This document shows positions 22,668 through 34,400 of a DNA stretch of 64,000 nt, in pieces. The stretch's first letter is position 1; each line of letters opens with the position of its first letter. The translations under genes were made by a program, and so were the position numbers. Below the pieces are notes generated by a model. That model was not told the origin of the DNA. It saw only the letters and a program-made list of their open reading frames with translations, and did no database searches. The DNA lies in contig NC_054747.1 of the NCBI RefSeq assembly GCF_018143015.1, positions 32,271,233 to 32,335,232 on the forward strand, in the 5' to 3' direction. Source of the DNA: Lytechinus variegatus (Eukaryota; Echinodermata; Echinoidea; Temnopleuroida; Toxopneustidae).

Positions 22668-23542
22668 ATTATACTTACCGCATCCATCGTGTAAGAATAT
22701 CATCAAGAATGTATTCCTTACATAATTATAAGTGTGCCTGATCGTTGACGTACATTAATCATGTAAAAACGCTGGAAAAAAAGCCCGTCACTCTAACAAG
22801 CCGTTTACACTTTGAACTTTTTAGAAATTGTTTCAAAACTATTGTAAGGATAAATAATGAGAGATATATTGATATATCACATTTTTGGCTATTCGATAGA
22901 CCTATACAGTGATTCAAGGGACCCTTTTCAGACTTTCCCGTCGATTTTGTTTCCTGACAAGCAACAGAATAAAGGTAAACACTCCAATCTCACCTCGACG
23001 AAAGAGAATGATGCCAACAACGTAATTTGCAAAATAGAGAATGTTTCGGTGTAACAATGAATGAATATCTCAATAGGATTCTCACACGTCTACAATATCT
23101 AATTCAGGAAGAGATGCTTGATGCTTATCGTGACCAAAATATACTTTACCAAGCTTTGCACTCAAATTGATTTATTATACAGTTATTTTACCACTTTTAA
23201 GTCATTTTAATCATATTAGGTTAATAGCTATTAATCTAATTTTTAACAGCTATTTGTAATACAGAAAAAACATTAAAAATTATAACCAAATGTTCCGAGA
23301 ATGTATTTCTGACAAGTTAAATTTAAGCACCATTATTCACTCACTATCAATCTCGCAAAAAGTAACATTTCCAATTATCTAAGGTAAAATTAAGCTGATC
23401 ATTAAACTCGCTATTTAATGTTGTAGTTGGTTATTGGAATAAGTTTTTTTATGTTAATGAAAATAAAACACGATCAAGTTCAATTGTAAGTAGTTGTAGA
23501 GCATTTCCCATTCGACATTTCTTCACATCAATCTATTCCTTA

Positions 23543-23772
23543 CACAGTAAAAACGCTGTTTGATTTTTTATACAACGCTGTTTACTATATGAACCTTACA
23601 GTACCTATTTAAACGGTTTAAACAAGTGTTTAAAATCTTAAACAACAAAGTTTAATTTTCAGTATCGAATCTTCAATAAATTAAACATGATAGTTTAAAC
23701 TTTTAAACAACTACTGTAAGGTTCATATAGTAAACAGCGTTGTATAAAATCTTAAACAGCGTTTTTACTGTG
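23543..23772. mobile_element. Palindromic MITE with TA flanks
   Basis: Arms 23543-23605 and 23705-23772 are near-perfect inverted copies (cacagtaaaaacgctgttt; cgctgtttactatatgaacc), flanked by TA on both sides. It lies in the presumed gene 1 3' UTR, where its transcript would fold into a strong hairpin. Confidence 0.85.
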
Positions 23773-23916
23773 TACGTTCGATACAGTTTTTACCGTGTGA
23801 TTATTTACTATTCGGATTATGTAGGCCTAGTATTTATTTCTTTCATTTGTTATGTTGAATGTAAATGGCAAATTATTGTTTTATTTTTGTATATCTACTT
23901 GTGCATATTTAATGCG

Positions 23917-23922
23917 AATAAA
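23917..23922 (+). terminator. AATAAA poly(A) signal, gene 1
   Basis: An AATAAA hexamer lies in the 3' block that is conserved between the paralogs. The gene 2 counterpart has a diverged aaatag. Confidence 0.5.
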
Positions 23923-24675
23923 GAGAACATTGAATTGATTTGTAAAATGTGAGTACGTGCATATGTTGTGCGCGTGCGTGCCTGTATGTAATAAATGTAC
24001 AGTATATATGCCGAACATGCACTTAAGCTTTGCTTTTTTACTTACCATGTTTCATATAGAGTCTGACTTTTCATTTGTATAATAATATTATGTTTTTGTA
24101 TATTGCATATACAGTATATCATTATTAGTGAATTTTGAATATTTTTTTACGGATGACACCACATTTCGTACCGATAAAAAGTATACACTTTGAAAAATTC
24201 CCCCAAATTGAAAAAAGGAATTTTATTCACACTTATATTCAGGCATTGGTCTCATCAGTTATATGAAAGTAAACTTTTTTTTATATAATCTTTTGTTTGG
24301 GTCGAGTACTGTGGTTTGTGTATGTGTGTAGGGGATGGGGGTAGTGGCGCTCGAGGGAGTCTTTTGGCGAAGGACACAACATTTACTTTTAGAGGAAAAA
24401 TGTATCTTCTAAGTTAAAAATCCATGCACTCTTCATGATTAATACTTACTTTTATTCATATAATAAATTTCCGCAAATTATTTTTCGTTGATTTTCTAAA
24501 AGTAGGTGTGCTCATACAAGCGAATTTTTTTGTTGAAATTCATAATGTCCTTCGCTTAAAGAGACCTGTATCAATATATAAAGATGCGGTAAGGAGCCCC
24601 AGGTTATTATAAATAAATAATTTTATAGTAGTATCCCATTTTATTATTTTTTTAATGAAATAGTACCCTACATTT

Positions 24676-24870
24676 CACTCTAAAAAAGGGTTTGCCCAAT
24701 GTTGGGAAAAATGGGAACGTCTATGATGTGGTTCGGTAAAAAGATACCGAATATCTAATAAATTTTTCCCAATGTTGCGTTTAAATAGCCAAATATGGGG
24801 TAAAGGACACGACTCAGCAAACATGCATGTTCCCTTTCTACCCAATGGGTAAAACTTTACTCAGTGTTTT
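24676..24870. mobile_element. Possible short MITE
   Basis: The stretch begins cactctaaaaaagggtttgcc and ends gggtaaaactttactcagtg. The ends are only loosely inverted. The first end resembles that of the MITE at 62843-63101. Confidence 0.4.
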
Positions 24871-26029
24871 GGGGAGAAACCAACTTGATTTTGAACACTT
24901 TCCCTATCGATCTCGGAGTAGGATCTATGTTAGGGCTATTCATTTTCATATTTGTTAAAAGATCAATAAATATTCTCCTGCTATAAGACGTAATTCATAC
25001 ATGTATATGTAATACTGTAGTTATACATATGGTTGAGATACAGCAGTTTTAATCATGCTAATATGTAATCGAATGAACGCTAGATAATCAGTTGGTCAAT
25101 CTGAATTACTGGATGATCAGAAATATACTAAGGTTAAGATACAAAAGCATTGTGTTTTGTGTTAGAATACATTTTAAAAACATTGTTGGGGTAAATATAC
25201 GAATAAATGACCATTTGTTTTATCTTATAAAGTTACTGAAGAACTTATTGCAAAAACGAAAAACAAACTCAATAAACACAATGTAAGATGGCAAAACATA
25301 AACAAGTATTTTTCCATTGCATAAATTGTAACCACTGTAATATTTTGTGTAGTCGGTTTTTTGTGACTTTGTTTTCTCTTCTGTTCATGTTGTAGTGGTG
25401 TTTTTGATGTCATGTTAATACATGAAAATGTCATATTTTTTGGTTGCGCTATACCCGGCGATGCCGCCAGGATGACACTGGACCGTTGGGTATAACCGTA
25501 CCCCCTTCTTCTTCGGTTAATGGATCGTCCTGTCGGCAGCGCTAGGATACAATTTCTTGTAAATTAAGATTATGTTGTATTTACTTATACAATTTTCATT
25601 TTGATTGAAGTGAAACGATATGTTTTGTATACTTTGATTATTTTTATGACGAATAAAAACTGCAAAGATAAAAAATGGTCATATTATCAATTATATGATA
25701 ACTTTTTTAAAAAATGACAAATAAATTTTGCAAATGATTTGCCAGAATGTTTTATCACCTAATCTTGATAATGCTTATGTCATAACTTTCTACGACAGAT
25801 TATTTAAACAATCGAAAAATGTGCAAAATACTGCAGTGAGCATTGTTCCCAAAATATTGACTTGGTCGGGTCTTTCTAATATAACAAGCCATGAAATGCT
25901 ACACATAATTGTGTTTACGTTCTCTATATGTGTAGTGTCTGCAGTATAGACAGCCATGGACATCGTCTTACAAAGGGTTCTGATTGATCCGAACAGCAGT
26001 ATCTATGGAAAGCCAGCAACACGGACAAT

Positions 26030-26218
26030 ATGCATATGTCCGGTAGAAGAAATATTATGACATTGATGGACTTCCATATAGTCTATGATGATGGATCAAT
26101 CGAACCTCTTTGGAAGACAGACCCAGGTGTTGGTGTATGGAGAGAAGTAAACAAATTTTCACAGACTGTTATATTTAAATTTGAAGAAGATGGTCTGTTT
26201 CCATGCCTGTTCGGGTGA
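26030..26218 (+). other. Unassigned open frame
   Basis: A 62-codon frame contains MDFHIVYDDGSIEPLWKTD and WREVNKFSQTVIFKFEEDG. The amino-acid texture is protein-like, unlike the simple-repeat frames nearby, but I recognise no family and see no splice context. It abuts the MITE at 26231. It could be a relic exon or chance. Confidence 0.25.
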
Positions 26219-26230
26219 CTATTATATTCC

Positions 26231-26582
26231 CAAAGGCAAATTTCACCCTGTCAAAAAGTTTATTTTGAATATAGCAGAAAAAATATATGAAGGTTTTGGG
26301 GAAATCTATCAAAGGTTAATTACAGCTTTCTATTATCATGAATTACAAAATTCAATGAAATATCATTTGCTTAAATAATTTTTTGATGGTTTATTGTATA
26401 TACAGCATATTATAATAAAGGAAATTTATCAATATCAATATAGTATGATAAACAGGCAGCTGCTCCTATCTGACGTCATAATTCAAAAAACTTAAAATTC
26501 TAATTACTTTCTTGATTTTTTATTATCATTTTCCTGATATTTTTACAATAAAGTTTTCGTCATGGTGAATTTTGCCTTTAAC
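26231..26582. mobile_element. MITE with long degenerate inverted ends
   Basis: The left end aaaggcaaatttcaccctg is mirrored at the right (catggtgaattttgccttt), and similarity continues inward for roughly 80 bases. No coding capacity. Confidence 0.75.
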
Positions 26583-26859
26583 ACCTACATAAAAGTACAT
26601 TCATATATCTATCCTGCGGGTGAAGTAAGTCTATACTTAAAATATGTGTCGACGCAGGTTCAAAGATTAACATTGCAGCGCTGTTAACCATTTATACCCA
26701 AACCTAATTGGAATTGCCCATCTATAATAGATCTACACTATACCATCATTACCCGGTTTGAAGTACCCCCTCATTCAGTGAAATCTGGATCAATTCTCTC
26801 CATCTTTCTCTATCAACTACTGGTTTTGCTATTTACTCCTTCACCAGGTAAGGATAGCA

Positions 26860-27040
26860 GGTTCAGTGTGTGTGTATTTGAGTTTTGTCAGACGTGTATC
26901 AATGAGATACGATTATTTACGTCTGGATCGACCTTTAATGTCACCATCCGATAGACGTGACCAGGGCTCGAACCTCTGCATCAATTTGTAACATCCACAC
27001 ATAGCTAGGATCACAGGCGCACGCCACAACGCCCAGTTCA
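26860..27040 (-). mobile_element. SINE with a 7SL RNA-like 5' end
   Basis: On the minus strand from about 27038 it reads CTGGGCGTTGTGGCGTGCG, then CCTGTGATCCTAGCTA. By eye this matches the 5' Alu-domain start of 7SL RNA (GCCGGGCGCGGTGGCGCGTG, CCTGTAGTCCCAGCTA) at about 33 of 41 positions. A perfect B-box-like GGTTCGAGCCC follows at 26964-26974. The rest of the body is not 7SL-like, and its 3' end is uncertain. Confidence 0.55.
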
Positions 27041-28419
27041 GCATTTAAGTACGTATAGTAGACATTGTCATAAAATAATCTAGGAACAGTGAGAAACACG
27101 TGTTCCTCGGACGACGATTGCTACAATTTAACAGTTCCCTTATATAAGCAAATGAGTTTGAGAATACACGAATTTCGTATTGTATTTCACCGTATATGCA
27201 TCAAAATAGTAATACCATGTATACGTTTCCGATGAATTGTCACCTTGCTCCTGGAGGAAGTAGGGTACTCTAAAATGATTCAGCGTCCTGATTTCTTTAT
27301 AATTGTTTGTTCATACGAGGTTTCTCTTTTCAGCACATGGATATCAAGTCTTTCCCGCTCACCGGTATAAGCAGTGATAAAATGTATTATATCCTTCATT
27401 ATTTAAGCTTTTTTAAAATTCATTATTTTTATCACAGTAAAAGAAGTAATTATGGATATAAAAAGTTTTTTGACATATTTATTGAGTGTCTAAATATTTC
27501 GACATGATTTTCGTGTTCGTCGAATGAGGAATAGGGTCTGTAATCATCTATTTTGGATAAAATGTTATGCCAATGCCAAGTTCTTTTTTTATAACTTCGA
27601 GAACATTGGGTCAGATGCATAGAAAGTAGCAATTGCTTTAAACACGAGCAAAATATCACGTCTTAGTAATTGCTTTATTTCGTATGCATAACGCTTTGTT
27701 TGCGCTTAAACAATTTTCTTGCCTTCTGGCTTCAGAAAGAAGCTATTTGAACAATGGGCAATTCCATAAAATATGTACCTCCGTCCCCTATATGAGGGAG
27801 CTTCATGAAATGTCTCTGATTACTTGTTCTTTTGAAAGTCCCCCCCCCCCCCAAAAAAAAAAAAAAAAAAGTTAGGGGGTTCTGAATCTCTGCGTAAAAA
27901 GTGAGTTAAAAAAAGAAAAAAAAATCCTCCCCTCTGCGTACGCCCCTGATTAATTAACTTATATATCTGTAGTTGGCATTCAGTTTGAACTTACTCGGGG
28001 AATGAATGTACATGTCGGCTTCTTACATCTCCGGGTTCTCAGGTACAAAAGCATGATTAGAAATATCCAAACGCCCCAATCAAGTAAACGTTCAAGCTGC
28101 TCTAATGTAGCTTGAAAAAAGTAAAATACTTAAACGCACAAGCAAAAGGTTCGCTTTATGAATATGTTTTTTAAGCAATTCCTTAACCATCAACTAGATA
28201 AAATTGCTAGTTTGTCATGTATCTGACAGATTGTTTGTCCCAACCGATTTAAGAAGCAATTACGAAAATACTGTTGATATATGTTGAAGGAATAGATAAT
28301 ATTTAGAATATCAGTTTTCACTTGTCTTTTATACCTATGCATGTTTTTTTCCAAGAAGAATCATCGACAAGGGATGAGAAAAGGTCCAAAGTCATTGGAA
28401 ACCCATAAATAATTTGATA

Positions 28420-28474
28420 ATGATGGCACCTTTCACGGCTTTCCGAGTTTATACAGCCATTCTGCTTGTTTACG
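28420..28474 (+). CDS. Gene 2 exon 1: signal peptide
   Basis: It begins with two ATG codons and encodes MMAPFTAFRVYTAILLVY, then a split codon with donor gtaatt. It has a short polar start and a hydrophobic core. The phase 1 exit fits the Ig exon, and the total frame divides evenly, which supports this start. Confidence 0.72.
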
Positions 28475-31400
28475 GTAATTTGTTTTCATTTAGTGTATTT
28501 ATCATAATTATGACCCTTCTGATCTTCTATGCTAAGAGATTATCTTCCTTTATTTTTCATTAAACATACAGACATTGAGATTTAAAATGTTCGAAATATA
28601 AAATTGACAGCCATATTTTGCTTAATCCTTTAGTGAGATAGTGAATTTGTTCATTATATATTTATTTAATATTATTTTGGGGGGTATTACTCGAACGGGT
28701 GGAAAAAAAAACATTTTGGACAGGATGGTTTTCGGTTTTGGCTGGACAGCACGTAAGGTGCTTGATGATATTTTTTTGTATATATCATATTTATTTGTCC
28801 CTTTAATCATGTATGTTTATATGGTATATGAATGAACGGATAAATAAATCATTTAATGTACGCGTTAATTAAATTCTTTGTTATGATTACTATTATTTTT
28901 TATCATTACCAATAATATTACTTTTGGGTTTATTTAATTTCAAATATCTTATGAGTGATTGATTTTACTTAAGTTATTTCTGTTATCTATTTATTTTTAT
29001 AGGAGGTGTTACTATACTAACAAACTCATGTTAGGTCTTTGATGAAGAAAATTTCCATGTAAAAGTCCGTTGCGATAATGTTATAAGTTTGCAGTCGTTG
29101 GTAAGGGAATATTTTTTAAAGAAAGAGTGACAGAGATAGACAAAGGGAGAAAGAATAGATAATTATGATGGGGGATGATCGGGAAATGCATGGGTTTAGC
29201 ATGGTGTACAAGTTCAAAGAATGATTTTCTAATTCTGCAGACATACATAGTCAAGTGATCCCGCCTCCGTCAATGGTTGTTCGAATTGGAGATGATGTAT
29301 CATTGACCTGTACTTCTTCAGAGAGCGCCCCAACATTTAAATGGACTTTCGCATCAGATGATGTTTCATCCCAGCTATTATACTTTGGGGATATAGACAG
29401 GGCACCTCAAGCAAGATACAGTAACATAGTGCTACGAAGAGGTACTGATATTCATACGTCAATTTTAGGAATCAATGCTATTCAACTTGAAGAGGAAGGA
29501 CGGTATCAATGTACTACTACAACAGCATCATCAACACCTCCTGCCACAGTAGTGGCTGTGAAAGGTAAGGAAGGACGCATGTATAAAATCTTTGAAGACC
29601 ATTTCGTAACCCTTACTTTATTTCATTTTTTTCAATTTTCATTTCTTTTTATTTTATTTCGATTTAGAACATAATACAAAGTAATATAAGCAAGACAAAT
29701 TAAATTCTTTGTTATGATTACTATTATTTTTTATCATTACCAATAATATTACTTTTGGGTTTATTTAATTTCAAATATCTTATGAGTGATTGATTTTACT
29801 TAAGTTATTTCTGTTATCTATTTATTTTTATAGGAGGTGTTACTATACTAACAAACTCATGTTAGGTCTTTGATGAAGAAAATTTCCATGTAAAAGTCCG
29901 TTGCGATAATGTTATAAGTTTGCAGTCGTTGGTAAGGGAATATTTTTTAAAGAAAGAGTGACAGAGATAGACAAAGGGAGAAAGAATAGATAATTATGAT
30001 GGGGGATGATCGGGAAATGCATGGGTTTAGCATGGTGTACAAGTTCAAAGAATGATTTTCTAATTCTGCAGACATACATAGTCAAGTGATCCCGCCTCCG
30101 TCAATGGTTGTTCGAATTGGAGATGATGTATCATTGACCTGTACTTCTTCAGAGAGCGCCCCAACATTTAAATGGACTTTCGCATCAGATGATGTTTCAT
30201 CCCAGCTATTATACTTTGGGGATATAGACAGGGCACCTCAAGCAAGATACAGTAACATAGTGCTACGAAGAGGTACTGATATTCATACGTCAATTTTAGG
30301 AATCAATGCTATTCAACTTGAAGAGGAAGGACGGTATCAATGTACTACTACAACAGCATCATCAACACCTCCTGCCACAGTAGTGGCTGTGAAAGGTAAG
30401 GAAGGACGCATGTATAAAATCTTTGAAGACCATTTCGTAACCCTTACTTTATTTCATTTTTTTCAATTTTCATTTCTTTTTATTTTATTTCGATTTAGAA
30501 CATAATACAAAGTAATATAAGCAATACAAATCAAGTACATTTTTACAGAAGGGCATTCTTACTTCATAAAACAGAAAAAAAGTATAATACAAGCATATAA
30601 ATGGAAATGAGGGGATACACTAAAAAGCAAAGCTTGTAAAGTGTGGATCCCCTTGGAAATAAAGAAATTGTAGTTGACTTATTCTTATATGTGTACATGC
30701 ATGTGTAACAGGAAAGAAAAAGAGAACAAAAAAGAAATCATATTGGTGCAAACATAATTACTGAACAAATGCAAAGCTTTTCACACAAAGAGGTCTTCGT
30801 TATAAATATCATTTTTAAAAACTGAAACATCCTTTTCAAAGGTGTCCAAACTTCCCAGTTTATTACACATGTCAAGACGGGCATGGTTATCGATCCGCTC
30901 AATCACAAACAAGCTCCAGGAAAATTTAAATGACTGGGACAGTTAAACAGCCATACGCACCCCGCCCCCTGGGATGTCCTGGTAAACGGGGGATAGTCTG
31001 AACCTTTGGTTTGAACTCAGTGTGTGCCTGTATCTCACTCAGGGCATTTTCAAACGTGAAACTTAATGATGATTGCTGTTGTAATTGTCACTGTGATTCT
31101 AATGACGTTCTAGTTTGGTTTCGCACGTGATACACATTCGTCATTAGTCTTATTTTCCACTAGAATCATCACTCAAATTACCATTTTTTACCGTGTGAAA
31201 GAGCGGTCAGTCAGACATAGAACACGGTGTTCACATTATCGCCCGCTTATCCCCCGCTAATCTGTTAGTGGCTGTAACATTGTTCCCGAACTTCCAGTAA
31301 CTTTTTTTTTATTTTGTTTCTTTAGTTTCTTTGTGGTCAAAAAAATCACTGTCAAGGACATTTGTGATAACATAACCGGGAAGGTCTTTCTTTATGACTT

Positions 31401-34400
31401 TGGTTTATCAAACTAATTGATTTTAGGGGCTATAGAATCTTTGTGATTGAACTATCTCTTCATTGAATTTGCTTATATAGTAAAGAAAACTGAAGCGGAC
31501 CCGTGTAAAACTTTTTTTAGAGAGAGAGAGAGAGGAATTTGTGCGGTGTCCTTGTAAAATTTGATAGGTTTCTTTGGGAGCCCTTTTTTTATTCCATAGA
31601 AAGTCCACGTGGTGGATCAATGTTGATAAAAAGAAGGTTTACACTTTCTGCTTTATTCCAAGAAAAGTTACGTACAGCCTTTGTATCTTTCACGCAAGAA
31701 TGATCAAACACAATTTAAGGGAGGGATACCAAACAGTCACTTGACTGGCGTATCTGGGTTTCAAAAAGAAAACCACAATTTTAAAAAGTTCAGCATCTGC
31801 TCTTTGACTTGATAATTCAGTTACAGAAATGTTAAATAAAAAGTTCTTGTAACTTGAAAAAATGCTTGAATTTTAATAATTTCATAAAATGAAAAGGTTT
31901 TACAGGCTAGCGCTCAGACTCACTCGACACTCCGTTTTGCTGACGACCAGCCATGCATTAAATCCTCTGTTACCCGTGCGAATAGCTTCTCTGGGAAATA
32001 GGTGGAAACACTTTTTTCAGTGAAATTATGGAAATACAAGCATTGTTTCGAGATAATAGAACTTTTCTCTTTACTCATAGCCATGTTAAATACAGAATCA
32101 GAAAATCACTTCTGGAAACAAGATATTTTTTCTCTAAAATGAAATACTATTTGAAAAGGTAGTCAACCTACTTATACACTTAAAACGGGAAAATTGTAAC
32201 CTCGAAAGCGAAATAACAAGAGCTTTTATGTGGATATATTACTTTGATAAATATTTTTATGAAGTAACCTCTTTCAGTTAATTGAAATATTTTAAGCGGA
32301 TTTTTCAATTACAACATTCACGATGAACGCAAAACTTTTCAACGTATAAAAATACATGGTTAGATATGTACAAAATTTGGTGATATTGAATTTCAGAAAC
32401 GTAAATGTAAGAGAATGCTTAATCGTTGCACTCTGCGCTAGAGGCTTGATATATCTGTAATAGTTACGATGAAATACTGCATGTTCATGAAAGTTATGAC
32501 AATACATGTATACAAACTTGAGAACGGTCAATGTAAAGTTGATGTGCATCGATCCCTGTAAAGCTATTGCTTGTCTCCTATATTTCAAATCCGAGGAGAT
32601 TCCAAAGTCCGTTTATTGTTTATTCAGACTCAGCATTAACACAGCCTCATATTTTCAAAGAACAGTTCTGCTTTGATAATTTCTATTATTCAGCGAATCC
32701 TCTATACATGAATATAAATGTTGGTACTGTATAGTGTAAGATTTCTACTGAAATGACGTTTGAAATTACCTTACTATCACTGCTGCTTTAACTGAAATCC
32801 GACTTCGGGAAGTTCGTCGTATCAAACTCCAACCACAAACATGTAAACTTAGTTATTGGTCTCCTAGCAGATGGCCTCGGATCGGCGAACAGCCTCGTCA
32901 TCTCGTGGCTGAATTCAATAGGGCTATTATCAATTTTCTTCTTATGCCCCGATGGACTTATTCCCATTTCATGTATGCAATATTTTGCAAGTTTTCAAAT
33001 AAAAGGAGATTCAAAAACAATTCATCGAATCATTCAGAGTGGTGTTATAGACGAAGACATTGTGCGAAATGTGTATAGCTTAACCAGAAATAAATGTTAA
33101 AATATTTAGGCTAAGTGTTTACTAGACTAGGCATATACCATGCGCATGATGTGGGATAAAGCCACGATGTGGGTGTAGACTAGTATTTATTTTTAATGTT
33201 TTTAAAGCTTTCTGTCACAAGACAAGCAAATCGGCACAATCAATATTACATACTATTACATACATTGTACATCAATATTATATACATCCTGTACTTATTG
33301 AATCGTTATATGTCTACATGTGGCAGGAGTGAGCATTGAAACGCGATCCTGTAAACAATGTGTTGAAGGAGGTAAGTCGGTGCCAATTTTACAGAAAGGC
33401 TTTGAATAACAGTAGGTGATCTGTGATTAAATAAGAGCGTGGAATGTTTCAAACGACCATTTCTTTTAAGATGAATGTTGCATCATTATTATTTTGTAAT
33501 GTTTTCTCCGCACACTACTCACTAGGTAACCACGGTAACAAAAATATATAAAATTTAATACCTAGGCACCACGGTCGAATCCTCACCGTCTGGTCTGAGT
33601 TTTGGAGACTATATAGGGATTGCTGTCTTAGTCATCCTTCTAGTTGCTTCCATCATCATCATCATTGTTCAGTTCATACTGCTAAGGAGGACTATAAAAC
33701 GGGGTGATTGTTATTCATCAACTCTTATTTAAATAGCTAAATTGAGAATGCAAAAGAAGATAAAGTAATGCAGTTTTGATATTTTACATATGTGCTACCT
33801 GACTACATAGAAGAAGTAAAACTTGCCAAGTGACATTTCAAAGAATATCATTTTTTAAATTTTTCTTGATCGGATGAGCTCAAAAAACGTTGCACAGTCA
33901 AGGCCTGAGGGTACATAACAAAGTCACAGTGGGAGTAAATTCAAATACACAATTAAATACTAATTTGTACCGTGATTATAAATTGCAAATTTGAAGATAT
34001 TTTACATAGTGTATGCCCTATAAATCTTTGTGAGAACATTTTTTTTTATTGCAACACATATAGCCTGTAAATCAAAGCGGTTGACCTGTTATTCAGAGGG
34101 TGATCTATTGTCTCGTCCCCGCCATAGAATGACGTTATGTACTTACGTCCATGAACAAAAATTAATACCGAGAAGTTCATAAAAAAGTAGCATGCATGAG
34201 TAAATATATGACTGCTTTCCTCTGATACCTTTTTCGTGTTTCTTTTATCTAAGCTAGGTTCGGTACTAGATCACACCATATTTCAGCTTTATACCAAAAT
34301 CGTGTTAAAAGCACTTTTCCGTTATTAAAAAATAAATAGGGCGGATCTTAACAGTCGTCAAATCGTTATTGCTTTTATCATGGAAATATAAAACTGAAAG

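Larger units (their letters stand above)
22668..23930 (+). other. Probable gene 1 3' UTR
   Basis: No exon follows the stop. The end near 23890-23930 (ttatgttgaatgtaaatggc...agaacattgaattg) resembles 50945-51030 downstream of gene 2, so this is probably the shared transcript end. Confidence 0.55.
23931..28419. other. Intergenic region between genes 1 and 2
   Basis: It contains a probable MITE (24676-24870), an unassigned frame (25950-26218), a MITE (26231-26582), a 7SL-like SINE (26860-27040), and C and A runs at 27840-27870. I see no promoter element that I would name upstream of 28420. Confidence 0.5.
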
